Shown piece after piece: positions 1 through 5,556 of a DNA stretch of 5,556 bases (position 1 is its first letter; each line of letters starts with the position of its first letter). The stretch spans positions 1-5,556 of the forward strand of contig CALBPW010000483.1 in assembly GCA_937899145.1 (NCBI GenBank), in the 5' to 3' direction. Source of the DNA: an uncultured Bacteroidota bacterium (lineage in GTDB: Bacteria > Bacteroidota > Bacteroidia > Bacteroidales > SZUA-534). Under the pieces are notes generated by a model that had not been told where the DNA came from, made no database searches, and was given only the letters and a program-made list of their open reading frames with translations. The position numbers were made by a program, and so were the translations under genes.

Positions 1-212
1 CCGGCGGATTCGACTCAACAGTTCGCCTTGCTAAAAGTTCGGCTGCAATGTGGCAACCAATTTTTGAACAAAACAAAGACAATGTGCTCATCGTGCTCGA
101 TACTTACATAAAATATCTTCAAGATTTCAAAAAGCACATTGAGGAAGATAACAATAAGGCGGTTTACGATATGATTGACCAAGCCAACAAAATACGTAGA
201 GTGCTGAAATAA
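1..212 (+). CDS. tyrA: Prephenate dehydrogenase, C-terminal fragment (5' end outside the window)
   Basis: Only the last 69 codons are present, read from base 3 to the TAA at 210-212. The product is a cytosolic NAD(P)-dependent enzyme that oxidatively decarboxylates prephenate to 4-hydroxyphenylpyruvate, the committed step to tyrosine. The fragment starts GGFDSTVRLAKSS and continues with MWQPIF, which resembles the conserved part of the helical C-terminal dimerisation domain of TyrA proteins. A charged helical tail rich in Lys, Asp and Asn follows. The NAD-binding Rossmann domain and catalytic His are upstream of the window and cannot be checked. It lies 50 bp upstream of the DAHP synthase/chorismate mutase fusion on the same strand, so the mutase product prephenate is the substrate of this enzyme. 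The assignment rests on a short segment plus context. A different protein of the TyrA superfamily is possible but unlikely. Confidence 0.85.
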   Translation, partial: GGFDSTVRLAKSSAAMWQPIFEQNKDNVLIVLDTYIKYLQDFKKHIEEDNNKAVYDMIDQANKIRRVLK

Positions 213-221
213 TTAAACAAT

Positions 222-260
222 ACTTAAAATATTGAACTGAAATAACTTAAAAACTTAAAA
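222..260 (+). repeat. Three ACTTAAAA boxes in the leader of the DAHP synthase gene
   Basis: The octamer ACTTAAAA occurs at 222-229, 245-252 and 253-260. The last two copies are in perfect tandem and end two bases before the ATG at 263. The gap holds no purine-rich Shine-Dalgarno sequence and no match to the Bacteroidota promoter motif TAnnTTTG. An A-rich tract before the start codon is typical of translation initiation in this phylum, so the repeat may be part of an initiation region. A regulatory role is only an inference. Confidence 0.45.
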
Positions 261-262
261 CA

Positions 263-1348
263 ATGAATACACAAGAAAGCCCACTTGCACAATGGGGAAT
301 ACTTAAAAACACAAAGCGACCAGTAGTAATAGCAGGCCCCTGTAGTGCCGAAACTGCCGACCAAGTACTTGAAACAGCGCGCGGATTGAAAGAGATTGGT
401 GTGGAAATTTTCCGCGCAGGAATCTGGAAGCCCCGCACTCGTCCAAACTCGTTTGAGGGCGTTGGCTCAGTTGGTTTGGAATGGCTGAAATTGGTAAAAT
501 CAGAAGTGGGAATGCTCACCGCTACTGAAGTCGCCAATGTTAAACATGTTTACGAGGCTTTGCGCGCCGGTGTCGATATACTTTGGGTTGGCGCACGCAC
601 ATCAGCTAACCCGTTTGCAATGCAAGAAGTTGCCGATGCCTTGAAAGGTGTTGATATTCCGGTACTTGTAAAAAACCCTGTCAATCCTGATGTCGAACTT
701 TGGATTGGCGCCGTTGAACGCATACTTAATGCCGGCTTGACAAAAGTAGGAGCCATTCATCGCGGATTTTCATCGTTTGAGAAAACACGTTACCGCAATG
801 TGCCACAATGGCAGTTGCCAATCGAGTTCCGCCGCCGAATGCCTGAAATTCCTATGATTTGCGACCCTTCGCATATATCGGGTTGCACCGAGTTGCTGCA
901 AGAGGTATCGCAAAAAGCCCTTGACCTTAACTTCGACGGCTTGATAATCGAGAGCCACCGCAACCCAAAAGAGGCGTGGAGCGACGCCAAACAACAACTT
1001 ACTCCAGCCGACCTTGGCAAACTGCTAAGCAGCCTTGTGCTTCGCGATGTTGAGCTAACACCATCGCAACTTGAATCGCTCGACGACCTTCGCCTGAAAA
1101 TTGACAAATGCGATGCCGATTTGTTAAAAACTCTTGGAGCCAGAATGAAAATCGCCGAGCAAATTGGCCAATATAAAAAAGAGCATAATATCACCATTTT
1201 GCAACCAACCCGTTGGGATTCAATTATTAACAAAATGGTGGAAAAAGGCGCTGAGTATAATTTGAGCGCCGATTTTCTGTCAAAAGTATTCAAGGCAATT
1301 CACCAAGAATCAATCAATAAGCAAAGTGAAATAATGAACAATAATTGA
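263..1348 (+). CDS. Bifunctional 3-deoxy-7-phosphoheptulonate (DAHP) synthase / chorismate mutase
   Basis: This 361-residue cytosolic enzyme catalyses the first shikimate step (phosphoenolpyruvate plus erythrose 4-phosphate to DAHP) and also converts chorismate to prephenate. Residues 18-258 are a class I-beta (KDPG-aldolase-like) DAHP synthase barrel. Motifs are GPCSAE (25-30), RAGIWKPRTRP (51-61), GART (110-113), VKNP (136-139), HRGF (166-169) and DPSHISG (201-207). The likely metal ligands are C27, H204, E230 and D241. Residues 270-356 are an AroQ-type chorismate mutase with R277, R294, K305, R317, S350 and Q354 at the expected spacing. There is no N-terminal ferredoxin-like regulatory domain. 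In characterised fusions of this architecture the mutase domain mediates feedback inhibition of the synthase by chorismate or prephenate, so the same control is inferred here. The ATG at 263 is preceded by an A-rich leader. aroB follows 29 bp downstream. Confidence 0.96.
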   Translation: MNTQESPLAQWGILKNTKRPVVIAGPCSAETADQVLETARGLKEIGVEIFRAGIWKPRTRPNSFEGVGSVGLEWLKLVKSEVGMLTATEVANVKHVYEALRAGVDILWVGARTSANPFAMQEVADALKGVDIPVLVKNPVNPDVELWIGAVERILNAGLTKVGAIHRGFSSFEKTRYRNVPQWQLPIEFRRRMPEIPMICDPSHISGCTELLQEVSQKALDLNFDGLIIESHRNPKEAWSDAKQQLTPADLGKLLSSLVLRDVELTPSQLESLDDLRLKIDKCDADLLKTLGARMKIAEQIGQYKKEHNITILQPTRWDSIINKMVEKGAEYNLSADFLSKVFKAIHQESINKQSEIMNNN

Positions 1349-1377
1349 TTGTTGACACATCATTTTCCTACTTACAG

Positions 1378-2397
1378 ATGAAAACAATTTCAGTACACGG
1401 GCAGTTGGGCGATTCCCAAATACTGGTTGGCGAGAGTTTTTTGAATTATAAGAAGTATCTGCCTACCAATCAGGTTGTTGTCATAACCGATACAGCGGTG
1501 AACAGCATCTACGGCAAGTATTTTGCCGATTATCCGATAATTGAAATCGGTCTTGGCGAGCAATCGAAAAACCTTGACACAGTGGCAACGGCAATAGGCC
1601 GTATGCTTGAACTGAAAATCGACCGCAAAGGCTTTGTGCTGGCTGTTGGTGGCGGCATTGTTACCGATGTTGCAGGTTTTGTGGCGTCAATCTACCAACG
1701 CGGAATCGGTTTCGGATTTGTTTCTGGAACCTTGCTTTCGCAAGTTGATGCAAGCGTTGGAGGTAAAAATGGAGTCAATTTTGATGGATTCAAAAATATG
1801 GTTGGCACTTTCAATCAGCCGAAATTCGTCATTTGCGACCCTCAAATGCTGACCACCTTGCAGCCTGAACAGCTGAATTGCGGATTTGCCGAGATTGTGA
1901 AGCACACTCTCATTGCCGACCGCGCAATGTTCGAGTATCTTGAGAAAAACGCTGAAAAGGCCTTAAAACTCGATTTAAACGTCATTGAAACGCTTGTCGA
2001 AAATTCAGTCAACATAAAATCTGCCATTGTAAACCGCGACGAGAAGGAGCAAGGCGAACGCCGAAAACTTAACCTTGGACACACCTACGGACACGCTGCC
2101 GAAAAAGTGCTGAAAGTAAGTCATGGCAACGCTGTCAGCCTTGGATTGGTAGTGTCGGCACGCCTTTCGGTAATGCGCGGTTTACTATCGCAAAGCGATG
2201 CCGACCGCATTGTAAATCTGTTGCAAGCCTTAAATCTGCCAACTGTCATAAATGGCGATAAACAAGCTATTTACAATGCTTTAGAGATGGATAAAAAGCG
2301 CGAGGGCTCGCAAATAAATTTTGTGCTGATGCGCGGCATTGGTGAAGTAGTGATTGAAAAGATTGATATTAACGAACTGAAAAACATTGAGTTATGA
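1378..2397 (+). CDS. aroB: 3-dehydroquinate synthase
   Basis: This enzyme converts DAHP to 3-dehydroquinate, the second shikimate step, using bound NAD and a divalent metal in the cytosol. The ATG at 1378 gives 339 residues starting MKTISVHG, which fits the first beta strand of the family. A TTG 33 bases upstream (1345, overlapping the previous stop) would add 11 residues with no family resemblance. The NAD-binding glycine motif is GGGIVTD (91-97). Active-site stretches include QRG (107-109), QVDASVGGKNGVN (122-134) and AEIVKH (171-176). Metal ligands are inferred as E172, H235 in LNLGHTYGH and H249 in SHG. Oddly, the usual VPTT before LLSQVD reads VSGT (115-118), changing a position that contacts NAD in the fungal enzyme. 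The length is close to the family norm. Its stop overlaps the aroD start as ATGA, implying translational coupling. Confidence 0.95.
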   Translation: MKTISVHGQLGDSQILVGESFLNYKKYLPTNQVVVITDTAVNSIYGKYFADYPIIEIGLGEQSKNLDTVATAIGRMLELKIDRKGFVLAVGGGIVTDVAGFVASIYQRGIGFGFVSGTLLSQVDASVGGKNGVNFDGFKNMVGTFNQPKFVICDPQMLTTLQPEQLNCGFAEIVKHTLIADRAMFEYLEKNAEKALKLDLNVIETLVENSVNIKSAIVNRDEKEQGERRKLNLGHTYGHAAEKVLKVSHGNAVSLGLVVSARLSVMRGLLSQSDADRIVNLLQALNLPTVINGDKQAIYNALEMDKKREGSQINFVLMRGIGEVVIEKIDINELKNIEL

Positions 2398-3047
2398 CTG
2401 CATTATGTCGCTCGATAGCGCAAAAAGGATTTGACAACATCAGCAGCCTGATAAAAGGAGCGGAGATGGTTGAGGTTAGGCTTGAAACGACTGATTTAAC
2501 CATCGAACAAACTCGACAACTGTTTGGTTTACACAAAAATATGTTAGCTACCTGTCGCCCTGTTGGTATAACAGAAAAGGAGCAAACAGCATACTTGCAA
2601 GCCGCTATTGAAGGCGGGGCTGCTTGGGTTGATGTTGAAATTGAAGCCAATGACGATTATCGCAAAAGCATCATCAGCATTGCACGCAAACACAATTGCA
2701 AGGTTATTGTGTCGTATCACAATTACATGGAAACGCCACAATTTCTTGAATTACAACAAATTGCAAATATTGCTCACTCTATGGGTGCCGATGTGGTTAA
2801 ATTAGCTTGTATGTGCAAATCGAAAACTGATGTTATCAATCTTATGAATCTTTATAATTCAGATTATCAAATACTTGCGATTGGAATGGGGGCAATTGGA
2901 AGTGTTACGCGCATTGCCGCAATAACAATGAATGCGCCATTTACATTTGTTGCCGCAAGCGACGAAAATGCAACTGCACCCGGACAAATTAGCGAGGGTA
3001 CAATGAAAATTTTGAAAACAAAAATAGAGAGCCAAAGTGAACAATAA
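2394..3047 (+). CDS. aroD: Type I 3-dehydroquinate dehydratase
   Basis: This cytosolic enzyme dehydrates 3-dehydroquinate to 3-dehydroshikimate, the third shikimate step, through a Schiff base with a lysine. The 217-residue product is a single TIM barrel, somewhat shorter than the enterobacterial enzyme (about 250 residues). VEVRLE (26-31) is the substrate-binding strand. E82 in DVEIE, H109 in VSYHNY and K136 in ADVVKLA match the catalytic Glu, His and Schiff-base Lys of the family. R173 in GSVTR and the ATAPGQI loop (193-199) match the carboxylate-binding region. The loop usually reads SAPGQ, so Ser is conservatively replaced by Thr194. The start codon overlaps the aroB stop by 4 bp, and the last 11 bp overlap the aroA start, so the three genes are almost certainly one transcript with coupled translation. 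It is a type I enzyme, unrelated to the small type II (AroQ) dehydroquinases. Confidence 0.95.
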   Translation: MTALCRSIAQKGFDNISSLIKGAEMVEVRLETTDLTIEQTRQLFGLHKNMLATCRPVGITEKEQTAYLQAAIEGGAAWVDVEIEANDDYRKSIISIARKHNCKVIVSYHNYMETPQFLELQQIANIAHSMGADVVKLACMCKSKTDVINLMNLYNSDYQILAIGMGAIGSVTRIAAITMNAPFTFVAASDENATAPGQISEGTMKILKTKIESQSEQ

Positions 3048-4284
3048 TATTTTCCCGTCGGTAGTTGGAGGCGAGATAATCGCACCACCATCAAAAAGCT
3101 ATATGCAGCGTGCGATTGCCCTTGCAGTGTTGTCAAAAACACCTACAAAAATTAGCAATTTGTCTGATTGCAACGATTGCCGAGCCGCAATTGGAGTGGC
3201 AAAAAGCATTGGTTGCGATGTTGAACTGAAAAATGATGCTTTGTTGGCTAATCCGACTTCAAATAAGTTTATTTCCAAACAATTACATTGCGGCGAATCG
3301 GGGCTTGCATTACGAATGTTCACCCCAATCGCAGCCCTTTTTGACACAAAAATCGAACTTTCGGGCGAAGGTTCGCTTACGCAGCGTCCTGTTGGATTTA
3401 TGGAAGAAACTTTACGACAGTTGGGTGCCGAAGTTGAAAGTGCAAACGGACTACTTCCGTTGCGTGTAAAAGGCCCGATTAGAGGCGGAAAAGCCAAGGT
3501 TGACGGCTCTGTTAGCTCACAATTTTTGACAGGGCTACTTATTTCATTACCAACCATTTCGGCCAACTCACTTCTTGTAGTAGATAAACTGACAAGTCGC
3601 CCATACATTGATATGACACTACAAATAATGCACGATTTTGGAGTTATTGTTGAACATGATAATTACGAGCAATTTAACATAATTGGAAATCAAAATTACC
3701 ATTGTGAGCATTATCGGGTAGAGGGTGATTGGAGTGGAGCCGCATCGCTGATTGTTGCGGCGGCAATAGCTGGTGACCTGAAAATCAAAGGTTTGAATCC
3801 AAATTCGGCACAAGCTGATCGCGCAATTTTATCGGTTTTAGAATTGACTGGCACAAAATATCACTTTGAAACTGATAATACTCTGATTGTCAGCAGAGAC
3901 AACAATCTTCAGCCATTCAAATTCGATGCCACAAACTGTCCTGACCTTTTCCCTGTTTTAGCCGCATTGGCAGCCAATTGTAACGGAAAAACGGAAATCA
4001 CTGGTGTGCATCGGCTTACACACAAAGAGAGCAACCGCGCACTTGCGATACAAACCGAACTTGGCAAACTTGGTATCAACATTGATATTGAAGACGATAA
4101 AATGTTAATTTCGGGCGGCAAAATTAATGGCGGCACGGCATCGGCCTGCAACGATCATCGAATGGCTATGTCGCTGGCACTATGCGCTTTAAATGCATCG
4201 GGTGCGGTAACAATCGAAGGCACGGAGTGCGTCGGCAAATCGTATCCTGAGTTTTTCGATGATTTAAAAGCTATAACTATTTAA
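3037..4284 (+). CDS. aroA: 3-phosphoshikimate 1-carboxyvinyltransferase (EPSP synthase)
   Basis: This enzyme transfers enolpyruvate from PEP to shikimate 3-phosphate, the sixth shikimate step and the glyphosate target. It is a 415-residue two-domain inside-out barrel. The GTG at 3037 is chosen because it places PSVVGGEIIAPPSKS (7-21) at the normal N-terminal position. The next in-frame ATG lies inside this substrate-binding motif and would destroy it. Binding and catalytic residues by motif are K20 and R25, R117 in TQRP, SSQ at 160-162, R188 in SRPYID, D303 in PDLFP, E331 and R334 in KESNR, R375 in NDHRMAM, and K401 in GKSYPEF. The PEP/glyphosate loop is CGESGLALRM (85-94), where Gly89 matches E. 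coli Gly96 but Thr97 and Pro101 correspond to Leu90 and Met94. The gene overlaps aroD by 11 bp and ends 23 bp before the thioesterase gene. Confidence 0.95.
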   Translation: MNNNIFPSVVGGEIIAPPSKSYMQRAIALAVLSKTPTKISNLSDCNDCRAAIGVAKSIGCDVELKNDALLANPTSNKFISKQLHCGESGLALRMFTPIAALFDTKIELSGEGSLTQRPVGFMEETLRQLGAEVESANGLLPLRVKGPIRGGKAKVDGSVSSQFLTGLLISLPTISANSLLVVDKLTSRPYIDMTLQIMHDFGVIVEHDNYEQFNIIGNQNYHCEHYRVEGDWSGAASLIVAAAIAGDLKIKGLNPNSAQADRAILSVLELTGTKYHFETDNTLIVSRDNNLQPFKFDATNCPDLFPVLAALAANCNGKTEITGVHRLTHKESNRALAIQTELGKLGINIDIEDDKMLISGGKINGGTASACNDHRMAMSLALCALNASGAVTIEGTECVGKSYPEFFDDLKAITI

Positions 4285-4307
4285 CGTAAAAATGCAATTA
4301 GCAGAAA

Positions 4308-5018
4308 ATGTATAGTTTAAACTACAAAGTTACAGTCTCGATGTGCGACGAAAATGGTGATTTAAAGCTGTTTTCGGCATTACAAATGATGCAAGATTGC
4401 TCTGAACTTTGGAAAACATCGGTTCCTGAAGTTGACAAATATTTCACCGAAAATGGTATGGCGCAACTTTTGGCATCGAGGCAAATAGAGGTTGTGCGAG
4501 TGCCGCAATATAAAGAAAATCTGACAGTTACAACATCGGTGTTTGAACTTTCGCCAATCTTCGGTTTTCGTAACACCTACATTTATGACGAGCAAAATCG
4601 CCCTTGCTACCGCAGTTGGAGCATGGGGGCTTTTGTTAAAACCGACACAGGCAAGCTCAACAAACTTAGCGACGAACTAATATCGGACTTTAAATACGAT
4701 ACAAAACTTGAAATGAATTATCGCGACCGCAGAATTGTTCTGCCAAAAATAAATATCAGTAATACAAGTGCTTACATCGTTCAACGAAACGATATTGATT
4801 ATAACCATCACATGAATAACGCCAACTATATACGTTTAGCACTTGAAATGTTACCAGTTGGTTTCAAGGTGAAAGAGATGCGTGTAGAGTTCAAAAAGCC
4901 CGCAAAACTTGCCGATACGCTCACGTTAGACGTTTATATCCAACCGGATGACACTATATTTGTGACTGAACGGCTTGGCGAACAACTGAGCACGATAATC
5001 GAATTTCAGAAAAATTGA
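4308..5018 (+). CDS. Acyl-ACP thioesterase (FatA/FatB-like, double hotdog)
   Basis: This 236-residue soluble protein resembles bacterial members of the acyl-ACP thioesterase family, which hydrolyse acyl-acyl carrier protein to free fatty acid and ACP. The N-terminal hotdog domain (about 1-125) contains the helix ALQMMQDCSELW (24-35) and LLASRQIEV (54-62). The C-terminal domain (about 150-233) carries NDIDYNHHMNNANYI (161-175). There D164, N166 and H168 match the Asp, Asn and His of plant FatB. The Glu-Cys pair that follows the His in FatB appears as Pro198-Ala199 here. No signal peptide or membrane segment is visible. The ATG at 4308 is preceded by A-rich sequence. The gene sits 23 bp after aroA, so it is probably cotranscribed with the shikimate genes, although it has no obvious role in that pathway. 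Its chain-length specificity cannot be told from sequence. Confidence 0.88.
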   Translation: MYSLNYKVTVSMCDENGDLKLFSALQMMQDCSELWKTSVPEVDKYFTENGMAQLLASRQIEVVRVPQYKENLTVTTSVFELSPIFGFRNTYIYDEQNRPCYRSWSMGAFVKTDTGKLNKLSDELISDFKYDTKLEMNYRDRRIVLPKINISNTSAYIVQRNDIDYNHHMNNANYIRLALEMLPVGFKVKEMRVEFKKPAKLADTLTLDVYIQPDDTIFVTERLGEQLSTIIEFQKN

Positions 5019-5035
5019 AAATTGAAAGTTGAAAA
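5015..5035 (+). repeat. Three tandem 7-bp TTGAAAA-type repeats at the thioesterase stop
   Basis: TTGAAAA, TTGAAAG and TTGAAAA lie head to tail at 5015-5021, 5022-5028 and 5029-5035. The first unit contains the thioesterase stop codon (TGA at 5016-5018). It looks like a small low-complexity heptamer array in a gene gap. The function is unknown and the array is too short to rule out chance in AT-rich DNA. Confidence 0.5.
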
Positions 5036-5079
5036 TGGAGTGCACCTAACAAATAGACAAGCGAAGAGCTCAACTTTCA
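5023..5079. repeat. 10-bp perfect inverted repeat flanking a 37-nt spacer
   Basis: TGAAAGTTGA at 5023-5032 is the exact reverse complement of TCAACTTTCA at 5070-5079. The stem is AT-rich, the loop is 37 nt and no T-run directly follows, so this is not a normal intrinsic terminator. It could be a weak RNA hairpin in the gap before aroC, a protein-binding site, or the remnant of an inserted element. Confidence 0.5.
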
Positions 5080-5084
5080 CAACA

Positions 5085-5102
5085 TTCTAAACCTTCTAAA
5101 CT
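5085..5102 (+). repeat. Tandem 9-bp repeat just upstream of aroC
   Basis: TTCTAAACC (5085-5093) is directly followed by TTCTAAACT (5094-5102), matching at 8 of 9 positions, and then by TTTAAAAT up to the aroC ATG at 5111. No Shine-Dalgarno site and no TAnnTTTG promoter motif is visible in the gap. The A/T-rich end resembles the ACTTAAAA boxes upstream of the DAHP synthase gene. Confidence 0.4.
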
Positions 5103-5110
5103 TTTAAAAT

Positions 5111-5515
5111 ATGAACACATTTGGCAGAATCTTCAGAGTTAGCATTTTTGGCGAATCACATGGCGCAAAAGTAGGAGTAGTGGTTGATGGTTGTCCGGCA
5201 GGCATTCGACTTGAAAAAGCCGATTTTGAAACTGATATTGCACGGCGCAAGAGTGGCGCAAAGGGCACTACACCACGCATTGAAGCCGATGAGCCAGAGA
5301 TTGTATCCGGCGTTTTTAACGGACATACCACAGGCACGCCAATAACAATTTTGTTCAACAATAGCAACACACATTCGTCTGATTATTCGAATCTTATAGC
5401 CCAACCACGTCCGGGCCATGCCGATTTTACAGGCCGCATTAAGTACAATGGCTTTAACGATTACCGCGGAGGCGGACATTTTTCGGCGCGCAACACGGTG
5501 GGCATTGTGGCCGCA
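5111..5515 (+). CDS. aroC: Chorismate synthase, N-terminal part (3' end lost to adapter)
   Basis: Chorismate synthase removes phosphate from EPSP to give chorismate, the seventh and last shikimate step, using reduced FMN in the cytosol. About 135 codons are genuine, roughly a third of a usual enzyme of about 350-360 residues. Visible motifs are the N-terminal signature GESHG (14-18) with conserved H17, ARRKSG (44-49), RPGHAD (100-105) with the second conserved His at 103, and the second signature region DYRGGGHFSAR (117-127). The ATG at 5111 gives MNTFGRIFRVSIFGESHG, the standard start of the family. The reading frame continues to a TAG at 5549, but everything from codon 136 on is sequencing adapter, so no real stop is present. 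The third base of codon 135 (5515) could be genomic or the A-tail base of the adapter junction. A 92-bp gap separates it from the thioesterase gene. Confidence 0.95.
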
Positions 5516-5556
5516 GATCGGAAGAGCACACGTCTGAACTCCAGTCACTAGCTTAT
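5515..5556 (+). other. Illumina TruSeq adapter with index sequence (assembly artefact)
   Basis: From 5515 the sequence reads AGATCGGAAGAGC, continues through CACACGTCTGAA and ends CTCCAGTCAC at 5548. This is the standard TruSeq indexed adapter read-through. The next six bases, TAGCTT (5549-5554), match TruSeq index 10 as I remember it, and AT (5555-5556) fits the constant sequence after the index. In the aroC frame it encodes DRKSTRLNSSH, and on the other strand MTGVQTCALPI. Both peptides are known adapter-derived contaminants in protein databases. This stretch is not part of the genome. Confidence 0.98.

Noticed and set aside
218..234. Small hairpin (CAATA / TATTG) after the tyrA stop, considered as a terminator
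   Set aside because: The stem is only 5 bp and AT-rich, with no following T-run. It is too weak for a terminator.
790..1293. 167-codon open frame on the - strand inside the DAHP synthase/mutase gene
   Set aside because: It is antisense to a well-supported gene. The product is Ser-, Arg- and Cys-rich with no recognisable motif, as expected for a shadow frame.
1345..1377. TTG start for aroB at 1345, overlapping the previous stop as TTGA
   Set aside because: The extra 11 residues (MIVDTSFSYLQ) do not resemble the family, and the ATG at 1378 begins exactly where the first conserved strand does.
3099..3608. 169-codon open frame on the - strand inside aroA
   Set aside because: It is antisense to conserved EPSP synthase motifs, has no recognisable domain and has no leader of its own.
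4292..4315. Eight-codon frame (MQLAENV) overlapping the thioesterase start, considered as a leader peptide
   Set aside because: It has no run of regulatory codons and no attenuator-like hairpin. It is most likely a chance ATG in the gap.
1..5514. CRISPR array, tRNA, rRNA, transposase or prophage content
   Set aside because: Nearly all of the window is explained by conserved aromatic pathway genes. No regularly spaced repeats, RNA gene signatures or mobile-element genes were seen.
5156..5548. Long open frame on the - strand beginning MTGVQTCALPI
   Set aside because: Its start lies in the sequencing adapter and the rest is the antisense of aroC. The N-terminal peptide is a known adapter artefact.

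Overview
The window is a piece of a draft, probably metagenome-derived, contig from a Bacteroidota (Bacteroidales-like) bacterium. This assignment is an inference. It rests on moderately AT-rich DNA, A-rich tracts instead of Shine-Dalgarno sites before most start codons, a class I-beta DAHP synthase fused to a C-terminal chorismate mutase, and a KNGVN-type dehydroquinate synthase. All genes lie on the + strand and no credible gene was found on the - strand.

Layout: 1-212 is the 3' end of tyrA (prephenate dehydrogenase). A 50-bp leader carrying three ACTTAAAA boxes precedes the DAHP synthase/chorismate mutase fusion (263-1348). Then follow aroB (1378-2397), aroD (2394-3047, overlapping aroB by 4 bp), aroA (3037-4284, GTG start, overlapping aroD by 11 bp), an acyl-ACP thioesterase gene (4308-5018), a 92-bp repeat-bearing gap, and the first 135 codons of aroC (from 5111). 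No gene-free stretch exceeds 92 bp.

The genes form an aromatic amino acid supraoperon. Steps 1, 2, 3, 6 and 7 of the shikimate pathway are encoded here (DAHP synthase, AroB, AroD, AroA, AroC). Chorismate mutase (as a fusion domain) and prephenate dehydrogenase then lead toward tyrosine. aroE and aroK (steps 4 and 5) are absent from the window. The one non-aromatic member is the acyl-ACP thioesterase between aroA and aroC.

The most certain anomaly is technical. From about 5515 to the end (5556) the DNA is Illumina TruSeq adapter, including what matches index 10 (TAGCTT) and the first two bases after it. The apparent aroC C-terminus (DRKSTRLNSSH) and its stop codon are therefore artificial. 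I found no new biological system here. The remaining findings concern residue substitutions at known active-site positions, the thioesterase's position, and small repeats in the two leaders.
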